Shown: piece after piece, positions 20,924-28,724 of the stretch
Layout: every line of letters begins with the position of its first letter
Position numbering within the stretch: position 1 is the first letter of the stretch
IMG/VR virus record: IMGVR_UViG_3300038548_000112
Location: 1 to 29,738 of that record
Length of the DNA: 29,738 nucleotides
Direction: 5' to 3' (one strand)
DNA from: a virus
Position numbers and translations under genes: made by a program
Notes under the pieces: model-generated
Told to the model about the DNA's origin: nothing
The model's input: only the letters and a program-made list of their open reading frames with translations
The model's database searches: none

Positions 20924-21996
20924 TGGCTGGACTAAATAAAAGCGAAATGGCGCAAATCGATGCGATGGCTGCGGCTGCGGGGAAGCCAAACATCAACTTG
21001 ATGGCAGGCATGATTGCCGGCGACCCTCAAGCAGCCAACATGTCCTCACAGTTGCAGGCTCAAGCATCCCGTGCTGGTGCTCAGAGGGTGTCTGGTCTGC
21101 AGAGCGCACTCCAGGCTAAGGCCCAGAGTCGTGACGTGGGTGCGCGTCAGACTACCCTCCAGTCTGCTCGGGTCAAATCCCAGCGAGATGCTGCTAATCT
21201 TGCACGTCAGCAGGCAGAGTCTGACTATACCCGGGATCGTAAAGATGAGGTCACCGACCTGGAATTCAAACGCCAGCAGGCTATGGACTTAGCCGAGCTT
21301 CGTAATCAGCGGATGACGGCGCAAGGTGACAGAGAAAAGGCTCGCTTGAATAGACAGGAGCGTCGGTTCCGTATGACGCACCACAAGACTCAGCAGCCGA
21401 AGGACCTTGGTCCTACTCTTTCTAAATCACTTCACGAAAAGGCCACGACAATCCGTCATATGGATGACTCGCTGACTACCTTTAGGGATGACTTTGCTGC
21501 TGATATCGGTATCATTGGCAGAGGCCAGAACATTATATCCGGTGAGTTTGGCATCTCCACTTCCAAGGCAATGGATGATCAAGCGGCATGGTGGCGTGAT
21601 TACAAACGCTTCATCGAGCTAGTGGAGCGGCACGAATTCTTCGGTGCTACGCTGACCAAGGGTGAGAACATTTCTTGGAAGCAGGCTGAAATTCAAGCTG
21701 GTATGAAGCCTGCTGAGATTCGTAAGAATCTTAAGAAGCGTGGGCGAATGATGAAGGATCTTCTTGAAGAGTATGCCGAGGGCATCACCATATCCAAGAA
21801 AAACTTCAACGCCGTTAACGCTCTGGTTGGGGGCTCTCTTCCCGGCTTTAATGTACCAAAAGAATTGTATATTGAACCCTTCCCCGAACATATTCTAGAA
21901 GGTCAGGCGGGAGTCGATGAGAAGGACATCGACGAAATGACCATGGAAGAAATGCAAGAAGAAGTTAACAGGTTGAAGGAGGCCGGAGGTGGGTAG
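20923..21996 (+). CDS. Putative internal (ejection) protein, helical
   Basis: 357 residues. The N-terminal 170 residues are a long Gln/Arg/Ala-rich coiled coil (QLQAQASRAGAQRVSGLQSA onward to NRQERRFRM). The C-terminal half is a more compact helical domain (RRDFAADIG-type sequence around 190, then WWRDYKRFIELVERHEFFGA and RKNLKKRGRMMKDLLEEYAE). The size, alpha-helical character and position between nozzle and fibre genes fit an ejection protein delivered with the DNA, as with P22 gp7/16/20 or T7 gp14-16. There is no specific sequence motif, so this is inference from context. Confidence 0.65.
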   Translation: MAGLNKSEMAQIDAMAAAAGKPNINLMAGMIAGDPQAANMSSQLQAQASRAGAQRVSGLQSALQAKAQSRDVGARQTTLQSARVKSQRDAANLARQQAESDYTRDRKDEVTDLEFKRQQAMDLAELRNQRMTAQGDREKARLNRQERRFRMTHHKTQQPKDLGPTLSKSLHEKATTIRHMDDSLTTFRDDFAADIGIIGRGQNIISGEFGISTSKAMDDQAAWWRDYKRFIELVERHEFFGATLTKGENISWKQAEIQAGMKPAEIRKNLKKRGRMMKDLLEEYAEGITISKKNFNAVNALVGGSLPGFNVPKELYIEPFPEHILEGQAGVDEKDIDEMTMEEMQEEVNRLKEAGGG

Positions 21997-23833
21997 GCTA
22001 GAAGACTTACAGGCCGCACTCCAGCGGAAGCAGCTTGCTGCTGAGCTCGAGGGGCTTCGTAGTGGTCGGCAGGCTACGCCTACCGCGACCCCCCCTGTTG
22101 GAGCGCCTAGCGGTCCAGGGATGGCTCCTCAGAGGCCTTCCCCTGCTGCCCTGTCAGGCCCGCGCCCCCCCGACAACCAGTTCCCTGTGACAGTCGGCCG
22201 AGCAGCCATGCCGCAGACTATGAATAAGCTTATAGAGGAGCGGGGCACTCCTTCACTTTATCGCGCCGCTGAACATGCTATGGGTGTGCCTGAAGCTGAA
22301 CGTACAGGTGGGTTTGAAAAAGATTCTTACGGTGCTCGTGCTGATGCTCTTATAGGTAAGGGTGTCGCTGACTTAGGTCACGGTATCAAGCAGCTCACTG
22401 TCGGCCTAGACGAAGGTGACGAAGCTGATGTGCAAGCGTGGCGTGATCTCAGTGCAGGCGCAGGCATGGGCGAAGGCGAGGGTAGTTTTATCAATGCTGG
22501 TACGCTTGGAGATATCGCCGGCAACGTGGGAGCCTTGGCTGTTCCTCTAGGAGCGGCGGAGCAAGCCATCACGAAGGGCTTGACCGCCCTCCCCAAGTGG
22601 GCATCTAAAATCGGTGCTGCTATGGGAGTCGGTGGTGCTGAAGGCTTTGCCCAGCCTGTTCTAGAGGATGACTTCTTTGGCCGAGGAGCTAATACTGCTA
22701 TCGGTGCGGCTCTACCCGGTGCGTTGAGCGGAACTATACAGGCCGGTCGTAAGGTAATCACTCAGCCCTTCAAGATGAGTAGAGCAGCCGAGTCACTGGA
22801 GGCTGAGGGCGCGCAGCTTACTCTAGGCCAAGGTGTTGATGAAGCCGGTATTGTGGGCAGACTGGCTAAGAACATAGAAGACAATCTGGAGGGGGTTCTA
22901 CCTGGGATAGCGGGTGGTCGTAAGCGTGCTGAAAAAGAGGTAGCGGACATCCTTGCTCAGCGAGCTGTTCCACCAGGAGCACCTGCTCCTCAGCAGGCTG
23001 TGGGGTCTTCTGAATATTTCATGGAAATGGACGGCATCTTTGACACTTCATACAAACAGGTGCTGGATACCATTGATGGTAGGATTGACGTGCTGCCCAT
23101 GATGAACGCCGTCACTGATGCCATAGATTCAAAAGGCATGATGGTCAACCCCTCTGTTAAGAGGTCGATGCAGCGGCAGATGTCTTCTATGCTGGACGAG
23201 GCTGGCGGAGCGGCAGGGCTGAGTGTGCAGAACGCACGTAAGTTCCAGGAGAGGATTCGTAAGCAGCTCAGTAAACTCGCCTCTGTGGAAAACGCTACTG
23301 AGAATACTACAGGTGGAATTGAGATACTGGTCAGCATCAACGAGGCAATCACTGACATCTTTGCTGACAGGCTAGGCCCGGAAATGGCAGAACAACTGAA
23401 ACAGGTTGACCTCGCCTATGCTAACAAGATGCTCCTGGAAACTGCGGCAGGATTCAAACGTGCTGATCCACAACATATTTCAGTGCCAGCTTTAGAACGT
23501 GCAATGAGAGCACGAACAGGCAGGGGCAGGCGAGTACGTGGTAAGGGTCTTGGGCAGGATATCATAGACCCTGCGTTCGAAACTATGGGAGCACCGAAAG
23601 CTCCTCGTTGGGCGCGAGCATTATCAGGGGTAGGAGCCACGGTCGCAGCAGGAGTCGCTCCTATGGTAGCAGCGGTACCTCTTGGAGCTACCATGATAGG
23701 TACTCGCAGGGCTGGAGCCAAAGGTTTGTTCGGTCTGTATGCCCCACAGAGGCAACTTAAACGAGCAATGGAACAAGTGGTTGAGCCGAAGATAGGCACG
23801 GCAACTGCGACGATACACAGTAACGAGGATTAG
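21989..23833 (+). CDS. Putative DNA ejection protein with hydrophobic segments
   Basis: 614 residues from GTG at 21989, with AAGGAGG six bases upstream; it overlaps the previous gene by eight bases. It opens with an amphipathic helix (LEDLQAALQRKQLAAELEGL) and a proline-rich linker. Several Gly/Ala-rich hydrophobic stretches follow, near residues 170-240 (GDIAGNVGALAVPLGAAEQA; ANTAIGAALPGALSGTI) and at about 543-575 (GVGATVAAGVAPMVAAVPLG). The middle is helical (residues 320-500). Glycine-zipper-like segments in a large internal protein suggest membrane interaction when DNA is ejected. The family is not identified. Confidence 0.65.
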   Translation: MGRLEDLQAALQRKQLAAELEGLRSGRQATPTATPPVGAPSGPGMAPQRPSPAALSGPRPPDNQFPVTVGRAAMPQTMNKLIEERGTPSLYRAAEHAMGVPEAERTGGFEKDSYGARADALIGKGVADLGHGIKQLTVGLDEGDEADVQAWRDLSAGAGMGEGEGSFINAGTLGDIAGNVGALAVPLGAAEQAITKGLTALPKWASKIGAAMGVGGAEGFAQPVLEDDFFGRGANTAIGAALPGALSGTIQAGRKVITQPFKMSRAAESLEAEGAQLTLGQGVDEAGIVGRLAKNIEDNLEGVLPGIAGGRKRAEKEVADILAQRAVPPGAPAPQQAVGSSEYFMEMDGIFDTSYKQVLDTIDGRIDVLPMMNAVTDAIDSKGMMVNPSVKRSMQRQMSSMLDEAGGAAGLSVQNARKFQERIRKQLSKLASVENATENTTGGIEILVSINEAITDIFADRLGPEMAEQLKQVDLAYANKMLLETAAGFKRADPQHISVPALERAMRARTGRGRRVRGKGLGQDIIDPAFETMGAPKAPRWARALSGVGATVAAGVAPMVAAVPLGATMIGTRRAGAKGLFGLYAPQRQLKRAMEQVVEPKIGTATATIHSNED

Positions 23834-23835
23834 TC

Positions 23836-25263
23836 ATGCCACGCAACGCAGCAGGTCAGTATATTCTGCCAGTAGGGAATCCGGTAATAACGGACACCCT
23901 CATTGAGTCTGATGGCTGGGCTAACCCCACCATGGAGGACCTGGGTGCAGAAATAGAGGATTCCCTTAGTCGTGATGGCAAGGGGTCCATGAGAGCAGCC
24001 CTTGGTATCGTCGACGGCTCCCAAGCCAATCCAGGACTGCGGTTTATCGGTGAAACAGGCAGCGGTCTTTACCGCAACAGTGATGGTGAGTGGTGGCTTA
24101 CGGTCAAGGGTGTCGGCAAGATACAGATTACTGAGTCTGCTGGCATAATGCTGGCAGATGCAGTCACTGTGAATGGTGACCACACGGTCAATGGAACAGG
24201 CACCTACAATGGACAGCTTCAGATTATCGGTCAAGAGGATATTGTTCAGCTAATTATCACAGCCGATGCTGGACAGACTGAAAATCTAACGGAGTGGTGG
24301 ACTGCTGGCGGGGAGGTTCTTGCCTACATCACTGAAAATGGTAACTTGGCTATCCTTGGTACTGCTCCTGACATAGATGCTCAGCGATTGTTCATGGAGA
24401 ACTCAGAGTTTATATCTAAGTTCACCAAGTTTACCGATGATGACACCGGCAGTTTTGTTGATGTTCAACACGATATCATCAGCACCGTACCTGATCCTGA
24501 TTACTTTGCTCGCTGGCGTTTCGGCCGTGATACCATCGTTGATGAACTCAGGGTGGAGGTATTGCAAGGCGACGGCAGTGAGGTATCTGCCTTCGATGTA
24601 GATACCTCTACCGCTAACAACTTCACCACAGTTGGCAGTCGTCGACGTACTGGTGGTCAGACAGAAAACATGCACGAGTGGCGGGATGAAGCTGGTGCAG
24701 TCATGGCCGCTATTGACAAGGATGGCAACTTCATCGGTGGACCAGGAGGTACCGGAGAGGGTGGACAGACTCCCGACAACACCGGCAATGTTCCGGTCGG
24801 TGCCATCATGCAATGGCCCCTCGCCCCTCCGTTAGCTGGAGTGGAGTGGTTAGTTTGTGATGGTACTAGCCATCTTGTTGCCGACTTTCCCGACCTCCAT
24901 GCTTATCTGGGATACAGCTATGGTGGAGCAGGACTCAACTTTAACGTACCTGACTATCGTGGTAACTTCCTACGTACTCAGGACCAGGGCGCAGGCGTAG
25001 ATCCACAAGCAGGCATTCGTACTGACCGAGGCGACGGCACTACGGGTGATAACCCTGGTACGAGACAGGCTGAAGATGTTCTTGCTAGTGCTATCGGCGC
25101 CCATACTCATTTATACTTGGGGGTCGTGGGAGGTGGAGGGTTGTCTGGTGGTGGAGGTTTCAACGGAGTAATGAAACCTACTGGTCCAGCAGTCGGCGGT
25201 GGCACTGGAATTGAGACGCGCCCCGTCAACGTCTACACAGTGACAGCAATCAAGGCAGTCTAA
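23836..25263 (+). CDS. Tail fibre with phage tail collar domain
   Basis: 475 residues; probable receptor-binding fibre. The N-terminal 60 residues carry the attachment part (AGQYILPVGNPVITDTLIES). A beta-repeat module appears twice, GQTENLTEWWTAGGEVLAYI at about 147 and GQTENMHEWRDEAGAVMAAI at about 274, each ending with a GN(L/F) turn, as in many environmental phage fibres. From residue 321 there is a clear tail collar domain: GAIMQWPLAPPLAGVEWLVC, then FNVPDYRGNFLRTQD. It ends with ETRPVNVYTVTAIKAV, the usual C-terminus of such fibres. GAGG before the ATG gives the ribosome site. Confidence 0.88.
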   Translation: MPRNAAGQYILPVGNPVITDTLIESDGWANPTMEDLGAEIEDSLSRDGKGSMRAALGIVDGSQANPGLRFIGETGSGLYRNSDGEWWLTVKGVGKIQITESAGIMLADAVTVNGDHTVNGTGTYNGQLQIIGQEDIVQLIITADAGQTENLTEWWTAGGEVLAYITENGNLAILGTAPDIDAQRLFMENSEFISKFTKFTDDDTGSFVDVQHDIISTVPDPDYFARWRFGRDTIVDELRVEVLQGDGSEVSAFDVDTSTANNFTTVGSRRRTGGQTENMHEWRDEAGAVMAAIDKDGNFIGGPGGTGEGGQTPDNTGNVPVGAIMQWPLAPPLAGVEWLVCDGTSHLVADFPDLHAYLGYSYGGAGLNFNVPDYRGNFLRTQDQGAGVDPQAGIRTDRGDGTTGDNPGTRQAEDVLASAIGAHTHLYLGVVGGGGLSGGGGFNGVMKPTGPAVGGGTGIETRPVNVYTVTAIKAV

Positions 25264-25574
25264 TGGCTAGAGAAGAAGATGACCTAGACTGGGAGTGGTT
25301 CAATGAACGCTACAATGAGCGGTATCCAGAGACAGGTGTGCAGTTCAACCCTGATTCAATAAACTATGATATGGGAGATGCTTCTGCTGGTCGTGCGGCA
25401 TACAGAAATGCTGGGCAATGGGGTGATCCTGAGTACCCTTGGAGGGAACAAAGGCCCCGCGCTGAGTATGGAGCGGAGTTAAGGAGACAGCAGAAGCTGG
25501 CTGACGAACTTCGTACCGGCATCGATGCCTATCTTCCGGGAGGAGGGTTTGCAACTGAGGAAAACACTAGGTGA
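25263..25574 (+). CDS. Hypothetical acidic protein after the fibre
   Basis: 103 residues, rich in Glu, Arg, Tyr and Trp (DDLDWEWFNERYNERYPETG; then YPWREQRPRAEYGAELRRQQ). No motif is recognised. It might be a fibre chaperone or a connector because it is coupled to the fibre gene (TAATG) and to the next gene (overlapping TGA and GTG). The function remains open. Confidence 0.68.
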   Translation: MAREEDDLDWEWFNERYNERYPETGVQFNPDSINYDMGDASAGRAAYRNAGQWGDPEYPWREQRPRAEYGAELRRQQKLADELRTGIDAYLPGGGFATEENTR

Positions 25575-25906
25575 AGTGGAACGGCACGGCCTCAGCTATC
25601 ACTGCCATAGCTGGAATCGTGGCGCTGGCATTCGGCGCATGGTTCACTGTCACAGGGGCCATTGCCGGCGAAGCAGAGAAACTCAACACGCGCATAGATA
25701 GTGTCCAGCTTCAAGCTCAGGTAGAGGACGTTGACTTTGCTATCTACCAAGTCACACACAAGATGGATGTTATAGAGGGGCGTATTCTCAATGGGGAGGG
25801 ATACGCCAACGACGCCACCATATTGAAACAACTGCAACGTCAACTTGATGTTCTGTTACGCCGTCAGAACTTGGTACTCCAAAGAATTGAAAGTACGCTT
25901 AAATAG
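25571..25906 (+). CDS. Membrane-anchored coiled-coil protein, possible inner-membrane spanin
   Basis: 111 residues from GTG at 25571, overlapping the previous stop. Residues 6-30 are a hydrophobic helix (AITAIAGIVALAFGAWFTVT) and the rest is periplasmic-type coiled coil (EKLNTRIDSVQLQAQVEDVD; LKQLQRQLDVLLRRQNLVLQ). One N-terminal membrane helix plus coiled coil is the plan of Rz-type i-spanins, and the gene lies in the lysis region. No overlapping lipoprotein gene with a lipobox was found in the other frames, so the spanin call is tentative; it could be a simple holin-associated protein. Confidence 0.6.
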   Translation: MKWNGTASAITAIAGIVALAFGAWFTVTGAIAGEAEKLNTRIDSVQLQAQVEDVDFAIYQVTHKMDVIEGRILNGEGYANDATILKQLQRQLDVLLRRQNLVLQRIESTLK

Positions 25907-26270
25907 ATTCCTGCAGAATAACGAGTGCAGCCTCGGCGCCCTCGTAGCAGAGGGCTTCCGTGCCTATACGATGGAGCCTCCCTGGAAAAACAACAAGCCT
26001 AATGAGTCTTGCATACCACCTGGAGAATACGAGTGCTTTTGGCATCGTTCCCCTAAGTACGGTTGGGTCTACCTCGTATCTGGCGTGCCCAAACGAAGCC
26101 ATATACTTATTCATCCCGGCAACATCCCCAGACATACCAGGGGGTGCCTCTTGCCCGGGAATAAAGTGGGAGCTCTGTCTGGTTTCACCGCTGTTCTAAA
26201 CAGTCGCACGACAACCCGCAAGTTCTTTAAACATCTAGGAAAGCAACCGTTCTTATTGGAGGTGGCGTAG
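25887..26270 (+). CDS. DUF5675 protein in the lysis region
   Basis: 127 residues from TTG at 25887 (sequence MKVRLNRFL). An ATG at 25845 would add 14 residues that do not resemble the family start. DUF5675 hallmarks are present: YTMEPPWKNNKPNESCIPPG, then HRSPKYGWVYLVSGVPKRSH, then ILIHPGN and RGCLLPG. The family occurs in phages beside holin genes; no activity is established. The H76-P-G-N79...G86-C87 pair resembles the HxG...GC signature of L,D-transpeptidase (YkuD) enzymes, so a cell-wall function is conceivable. The stop overlaps the GTG of the holin-like gene. Confidence 0.78.
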   Translation: MKVRLNRFLQNNECSLGALVAEGFRAYTMEPPWKNNKPNESCIPPGEYECFWHRSPKYGWVYLVSGVPKRSHILIHPGNIPRHTRGCLLPGNKVGALSGFTAVLNSRTTTRKFFKHLGKQPFLLEVA

Positions 26271-26749
26271 TGGATATCATACTAGGGTTACTGACAGGCG
26301 GAGCCACTGGTTTGATTGGTACTGTCATTAGCGGTGGTCTGAAATACTTCAACATGAAGCAGGAGCAAAGCCATGAACTCAAGGTCATGGACATGGAACT
26401 CAGGCACATGGATAAGGAAGCCGAAGTTGCTCTCGCTATCGAAGAGAAAAAGCAGGAGGGGAAGGAGGCAGAGGCAGCGTGGCGTGGTCTGGAAGCCAGC
26501 TATCGAGAAGCAGGCCAACGGTGGAGCACCGGGGACAGCGGTTGGATAGTCGCCGTAGATGTGGTGCGTGGGCTGATGCGCCCCCTCTTGACCCTGGCAT
26601 TGGTCGTGTTGATGGGGGTTATTTACTTCACACTCGGGCCTGACAAGCCCACCATGCAAGAGCAGATAGTCGCCACCGTTTTATATCTAGCGACGTCCGC
26701 TGTCCTGTGGTGGTTCGGTAGCCGCATGGCTGATGGCAAAAAGAAGTAA
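26270..26749 (+). CDS. Holin-like protein (GTA 3TM type)
   Basis: 159 residues from GTG at 26270. Holins permeabilise the inner membrane to time lysis. Hydrophobic segments lie at residues 3-24 (ILGLLTGGATGLIGTVISGG), about 103-125 (MRPLLTLALVVLMGVIYFTL) and about 131-150 (IVATVLYLATSAVLWWFG), with a charged coiled-coil segment between the first two and a basic tail (ADGKKK). The VDVVRGLMRPLLT stretch and the overall plan fit the 3-TM holin family first described from gene-transfer agents. It is the last gene of the rightward late block. Confidence 0.75.
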   Translation: MDIILGLLTGGATGLIGTVISGGLKYFNMKQEQSHELKVMDMELRHMDKEAEVALAIEEKKQEGKEAEAAWRGLEASYREAGQRWSTGDSGWIVAVDVVRGLMRPLLTLALVVLMGVIYFTLGPDKPTMQEQIVATVLYLATSAVLWWFGSRMADGKKK

Positions 26750-26760
26750 AACGACGCCCT

Positions 26761-26793
26761 GTACGCCCCCCTGAGCGTTCTTCGGGGGGGTAC
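26761..26793. terminator. Hairpin at the convergence of the two gene blocks
   Basis: GTAC-G-CCCCCC (26761-26771) pairs with GGGGGG-GTAC (26784-26793), 10 bp with one bulged G and a 12-base loop. No T-run follows on either strand. It sits 12 bases after the holin stop and 75 bases beyond the end of the leftward sulfotransferase gene, the place where both transcripts should end. Confidence 0.45.
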
Positions 26794-26867
26794 CAGGGGC
26801 ATAGGTAGGGGTGCTAAGTGTGAACGGCACAGGCTGTCTGAGTAAATTCCCCAATTAAAACAAAGGG

Positions 26868-27380
26868 TTACAGGCGTAGACTACGCAGAAGGTAGTCTTC
26901 TGCATAGTATTCTATTATTGCTGCTTCTAACTCCGGAGTGCGGTGCTGCTCAAACCTATCCTCCCATGCGGCGTTCCTCCACGGCAAAGGATAGGGCAGG
27001 CCGAGTTTCCTGGTGAACTTTTCCATGCCATCCTCGGCACTTAGATCTCCATAAATGTCAGGGCGCACGCCTTCTAAGAACCATGACTGTCTAGCAAAGT
27101 GCCCATCTTCCATACCTATGCACTCCATAGGGTGTGGGACATTGTTGATGTTTGCATCTGTCAACCAGCCTGAAAAGTTGTACGCTGACTTGAACTTTTC
27201 TATGGGGTCACGCAGCATAGTCACCACAGTCAGATCTAATAGCTCCGGGTTTGTTTTGAAGTTTGCGTGGTGTGCTCCACGTTCTACCAATGCGTGAGCT
27301 AAAGACATGGAAGCACACTTAGGTATGAAAATAAAACAGAACGCATAATTCACCACGCACGGTCCTTGTATAGTATTCAT
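26868..27380 (-). CDS. Sulfotransferase-like protein
   Basis: 170 residues. Sulfotransferases move sulfate from PAPS to sugars or other acceptors. The 5'-phosphosulfate loop is FIPKCASMSLAHAL (residues 18-31, with K21) and the 3'-phosphate motif is VVTMLRDPIEKFKSAY (R57 and S65). Then comes HFARQSWFL (94-102), matching the H-x-x-x-Q-x-x-F-L block of membrane-type family 2 enzymes. The protein is shorter than the usual 250 or more residues but retains the cofactor motifs. It ends the leftward block and starts four bases inside the upstream gene with no clear ribosome site, so translation is coupled. The acceptor is unknown. Confidence 0.78.
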   Translation of the reverse strand: MNTIQGPCVVNYAFCFIFIPKCASMSLAHALVERGAHHANFKTNPELLDLTVVTMLRDPIEKFKSAYNFSGWLTDANINNVPHPMECIGMEDGHFARQSWFLEGVRPDIYGDLSAEDGMEKFTRKLGLPYPLPWRNAAWEDRFEQHRTPELEAAIIEYYAEDYLLRSLRL

Positions 27381-27727
27381 GGAGTAGTGAGGCGCTCGCT
27401 TACTTTGGACTCGCTGGTACGCCCGTTGACGTACTCAACATCCACGACGTCACCAGTCTCCAGAGCATCCCAGTGTTCGATGATATGCTTGTGAGCTTCG
27501 GGCAGGGTGGTCGCCCCACCGGGCCATTCGTAAGGGTCGCAGCATGAGTGCCCGCTACCTCCCGCAAGGTTAATCATTTGTATGTACTGTCGTTGACTCA
27601 TATAATCAACACCGTATCCAGCACGAGCAAGAAGGTAGCGTTCTTCCTCAGTAGTGGAGGTCAGGCGTATGCACATGACGGGCATGAACGTGCCTTCGTC
27701 TCTTATTTCGAACAGTTTTACTTCCAC
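27377..27727 (-). CDS. Conserved phage protein of unknown function
   Basis: 116 residues from GTG at 27727, which has GGAG nine bases upstream; GTG at 27742 in the same frame lacks such a site. Sequence: VKLFEIRDEGTFMPVMCIRL, then TEEERYLLARAGYGVDYM, then HSCCDPYEWPGGATTLPEAH and GDVVDVEYVNGRTSESKVSE. This combination is one I associate with a recurring phage hypothetical-protein family, without a known role. The four-base ATGA overlap joins it to the sulfotransferase gene. Confidence 0.72.
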   Translation of the reverse strand: MEVKLFEIRDEGTFMPVMCIRLTSTTEEERYLLARAGYGVDYMSQRQYIQMINLAGGSGHSCCDPYEWPGGATTLPEAHKHIIEHWDALETGDVVDVEYVNGRTSESKVSERLTTP

Positions 27728-27954
27728 GTTTTCTTTCTCCACTTAACGTACCACAGAATTATATCTGTGGCGAACATCATGCAGACACCGGCGGCAAGGA
27801 GTATTCCTCCGGCATACATAGACCAGATAAGCTCCAACCACGTCCCTGTTAATATGAAAAGTGCCCCAACCGTCCCGGATAACCACGCGTGACGGTTAAG
27901 AAATACCCCGTGATCTAGTAGGTCAGATAATTTTTGTCGTTGCCATTCTTTCAT
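27718..27954 (-). CDS. Small two-helix membrane protein
   Basis: 78 residues. An amphipathic, charged N-terminus (MKEWQRQKLSDLLDHG) is followed by two hydrophobic helices, about residues 25-43 and 47-68 (WLSGTVGALFILTGTW; MYAGGILLAAGVCMMFATDI), and a basic tail (KWRKKTWK). It could be a membrane-altering early protein or superinfection-exclusion factor, but nothing specific supports either. No ribosome site is visible upstream, and a promoter-like TTGACA...TATTAT overlaps the ATG. Its 3' end overlaps the next gene by 10 bases. Confidence 0.65.
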   Translation of the reverse strand: MKEWQRQKLSDLLDHGVFLNRHAWLSGTVGALFILTGTWLELIWSMYAGGILLAAGVCMMFATDIILWYVKWRKKTWK

Positions 27955-27979
27955 AATATAAGCCGGATGAGCATGTCAA
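27953..27979 (-). promoter_or_regulatory. Possible leftward promoter overlapping a start codon
   Basis: On the minus strand, perfect TTGACA (27979-27974) is followed after 15 bases by TATTAT (27958-27953), which overlaps the ATG of the membrane-protein gene. The spacer is short. If real, the message for that gene would lose its start codon or be leaderless, so the promoter would mainly serve the genes behind it. Confidence 0.35.
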
Positions 27980-28050
27980 CGGGTCCGGCAACTCCGCCAC
28001 AGAGGTAGGACGCTTGTGGCGTCCCTTCGCCCATGCCCTAGGACGAATGC

Positions 28051-28350
28051 TTACGAGTACCAGAACCTGCCGGGGTCATTGACCACGGTGCTTGGGTCCT
28101 CGTGTCTGTTGAATCTACGGTTTTCCTTTCCGCCTACTAGGGGGATGCACTCCACCTCACGCGTCATGCGCTCAGCCATACCCTTCCAGTAGGCGGCTTC
28201 CTGCTTCGCGCCGTAGAGTCGGCCAGCGTGGGCAACCCTTTCGTGAAGGGCCTTACGAGCAGCCGTAAGAGAGCTCTGGTATTGGGTGTGCTGGTAGATC
28301 CCAGTCACTGCGCTGGAGACTACCAGCGTCATCACTATAATAGTTTTCAT
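28051..28350 (-). CDS. Membrane-anchored or exported small protein
   Basis: 99 residues. The N-terminus MKTIIVMTLVVSSAVTGIYQ is a signal anchor or signal peptide with a short charged head, about 15 hydrophobic residues and small residues at the end. The remainder is helical and basic (LTAARKALHERVAHAGRLYG; AERMTREVECIPL) with one cysteine. No family is recognised. A good AGAGGTG site precedes the ATG, within the sequence TAACACAGAGG that also occurs before other leftward genes. Confidence 0.7.
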   Translation of the reverse strand: MKTIIVMTLVVSSAVTGIYQHTQYQSSLTAARKALHERVAHAGRLYGAKQEAAYWKGMAERMTREVECIPLVGGKENRRFNRHEDPSTVVNDPGRFWYS

Positions 28351-28364
28351 AAGTCACCTCTGTG

Positions 28365-28724
28365 TTAGTCTTGGTCAACATATCCTTTGCCTCGTGGCAC
28401 CCCACTATCGGGGTTCATGTACCTGTTCATAGCATTCACACTTTCCAGGGCATCCCTGGCTTCAGCATGTTCCTGCGCCAGCACGTCCCCTGTCTTTTCT
28501 ACAGGTATTTCTGTGTGCTGTTCGAGCTCATGCTCAATTAGTTTGTCAATGAAATGCTTCGCCTTACGCAGGTCTTCCACCCCATTCTTCTTACGCCAGC
28601 GCATCATATATTTGATAACCTGGGCTTCCATGTACGGGATGTCGTGCATTAGGACGAAGTCCCAATGCTCAATGCGCTCCCCTTTATAGTGAGCGCCGCC
28701 TTCTTGTTTGTCGTTAGCTGCCAT
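28365..28724 (-). CDS. DUF3310 protein (T7 gp1.7-related family)
   Basis: 119 residues. The DUF3310 core covers residues 8-70: GGAHYKGERIEHWDFVLMHD, then IPYMEAQVIKYMMRWRKKNG and VEDLRKAKHFIDKLIEHE. The family is common in phages and is often annotated as nucleotide kinase because T7 gp1.7 has such activity; I have not seen a kinase motif here, so the enzymatic role is uncertain. The ribosome site is GGAGG in AACACGGAGGCAG just before the ATG. It overlaps the upstream thymidylate-synthase-family gene by 11 bases, and both probably belong to nucleotide metabolism. Confidence 0.85.
   Translation of the reverse strand: MAANDKQEGGAHYKGERIEHWDFVLMHDIPYMEAQVIKYMMRWRKKNGVEDLRKAKHFIDKLIEHELEQHTEIPVEKTGDVLAQEHAEARDALESVNAMNRYMNPDSGVPRGKGYVDQD

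Noticed and set aside
23836-25263. Possible diversity-generating retroelement target in the tail fibre
   Set aside because: Collar-domain fibres can be such targets, but no reverse transcriptase and no template repeat of the fibre C-terminus were seen in the window.
25571-25906. Embedded outer-membrane spanin (Rz1-like) in another frame
   Set aside because: No frame in or just after the spanin-like gene gives a signal peptide with a lipobox cysteine.
28008-28024. GGACGC-TTGTG-GCGTCC hairpin downstream of the 28051-28350 gene
   Set aside because: The stem is 6 bp and no T-run follows on either strand, so I could not support a terminator.
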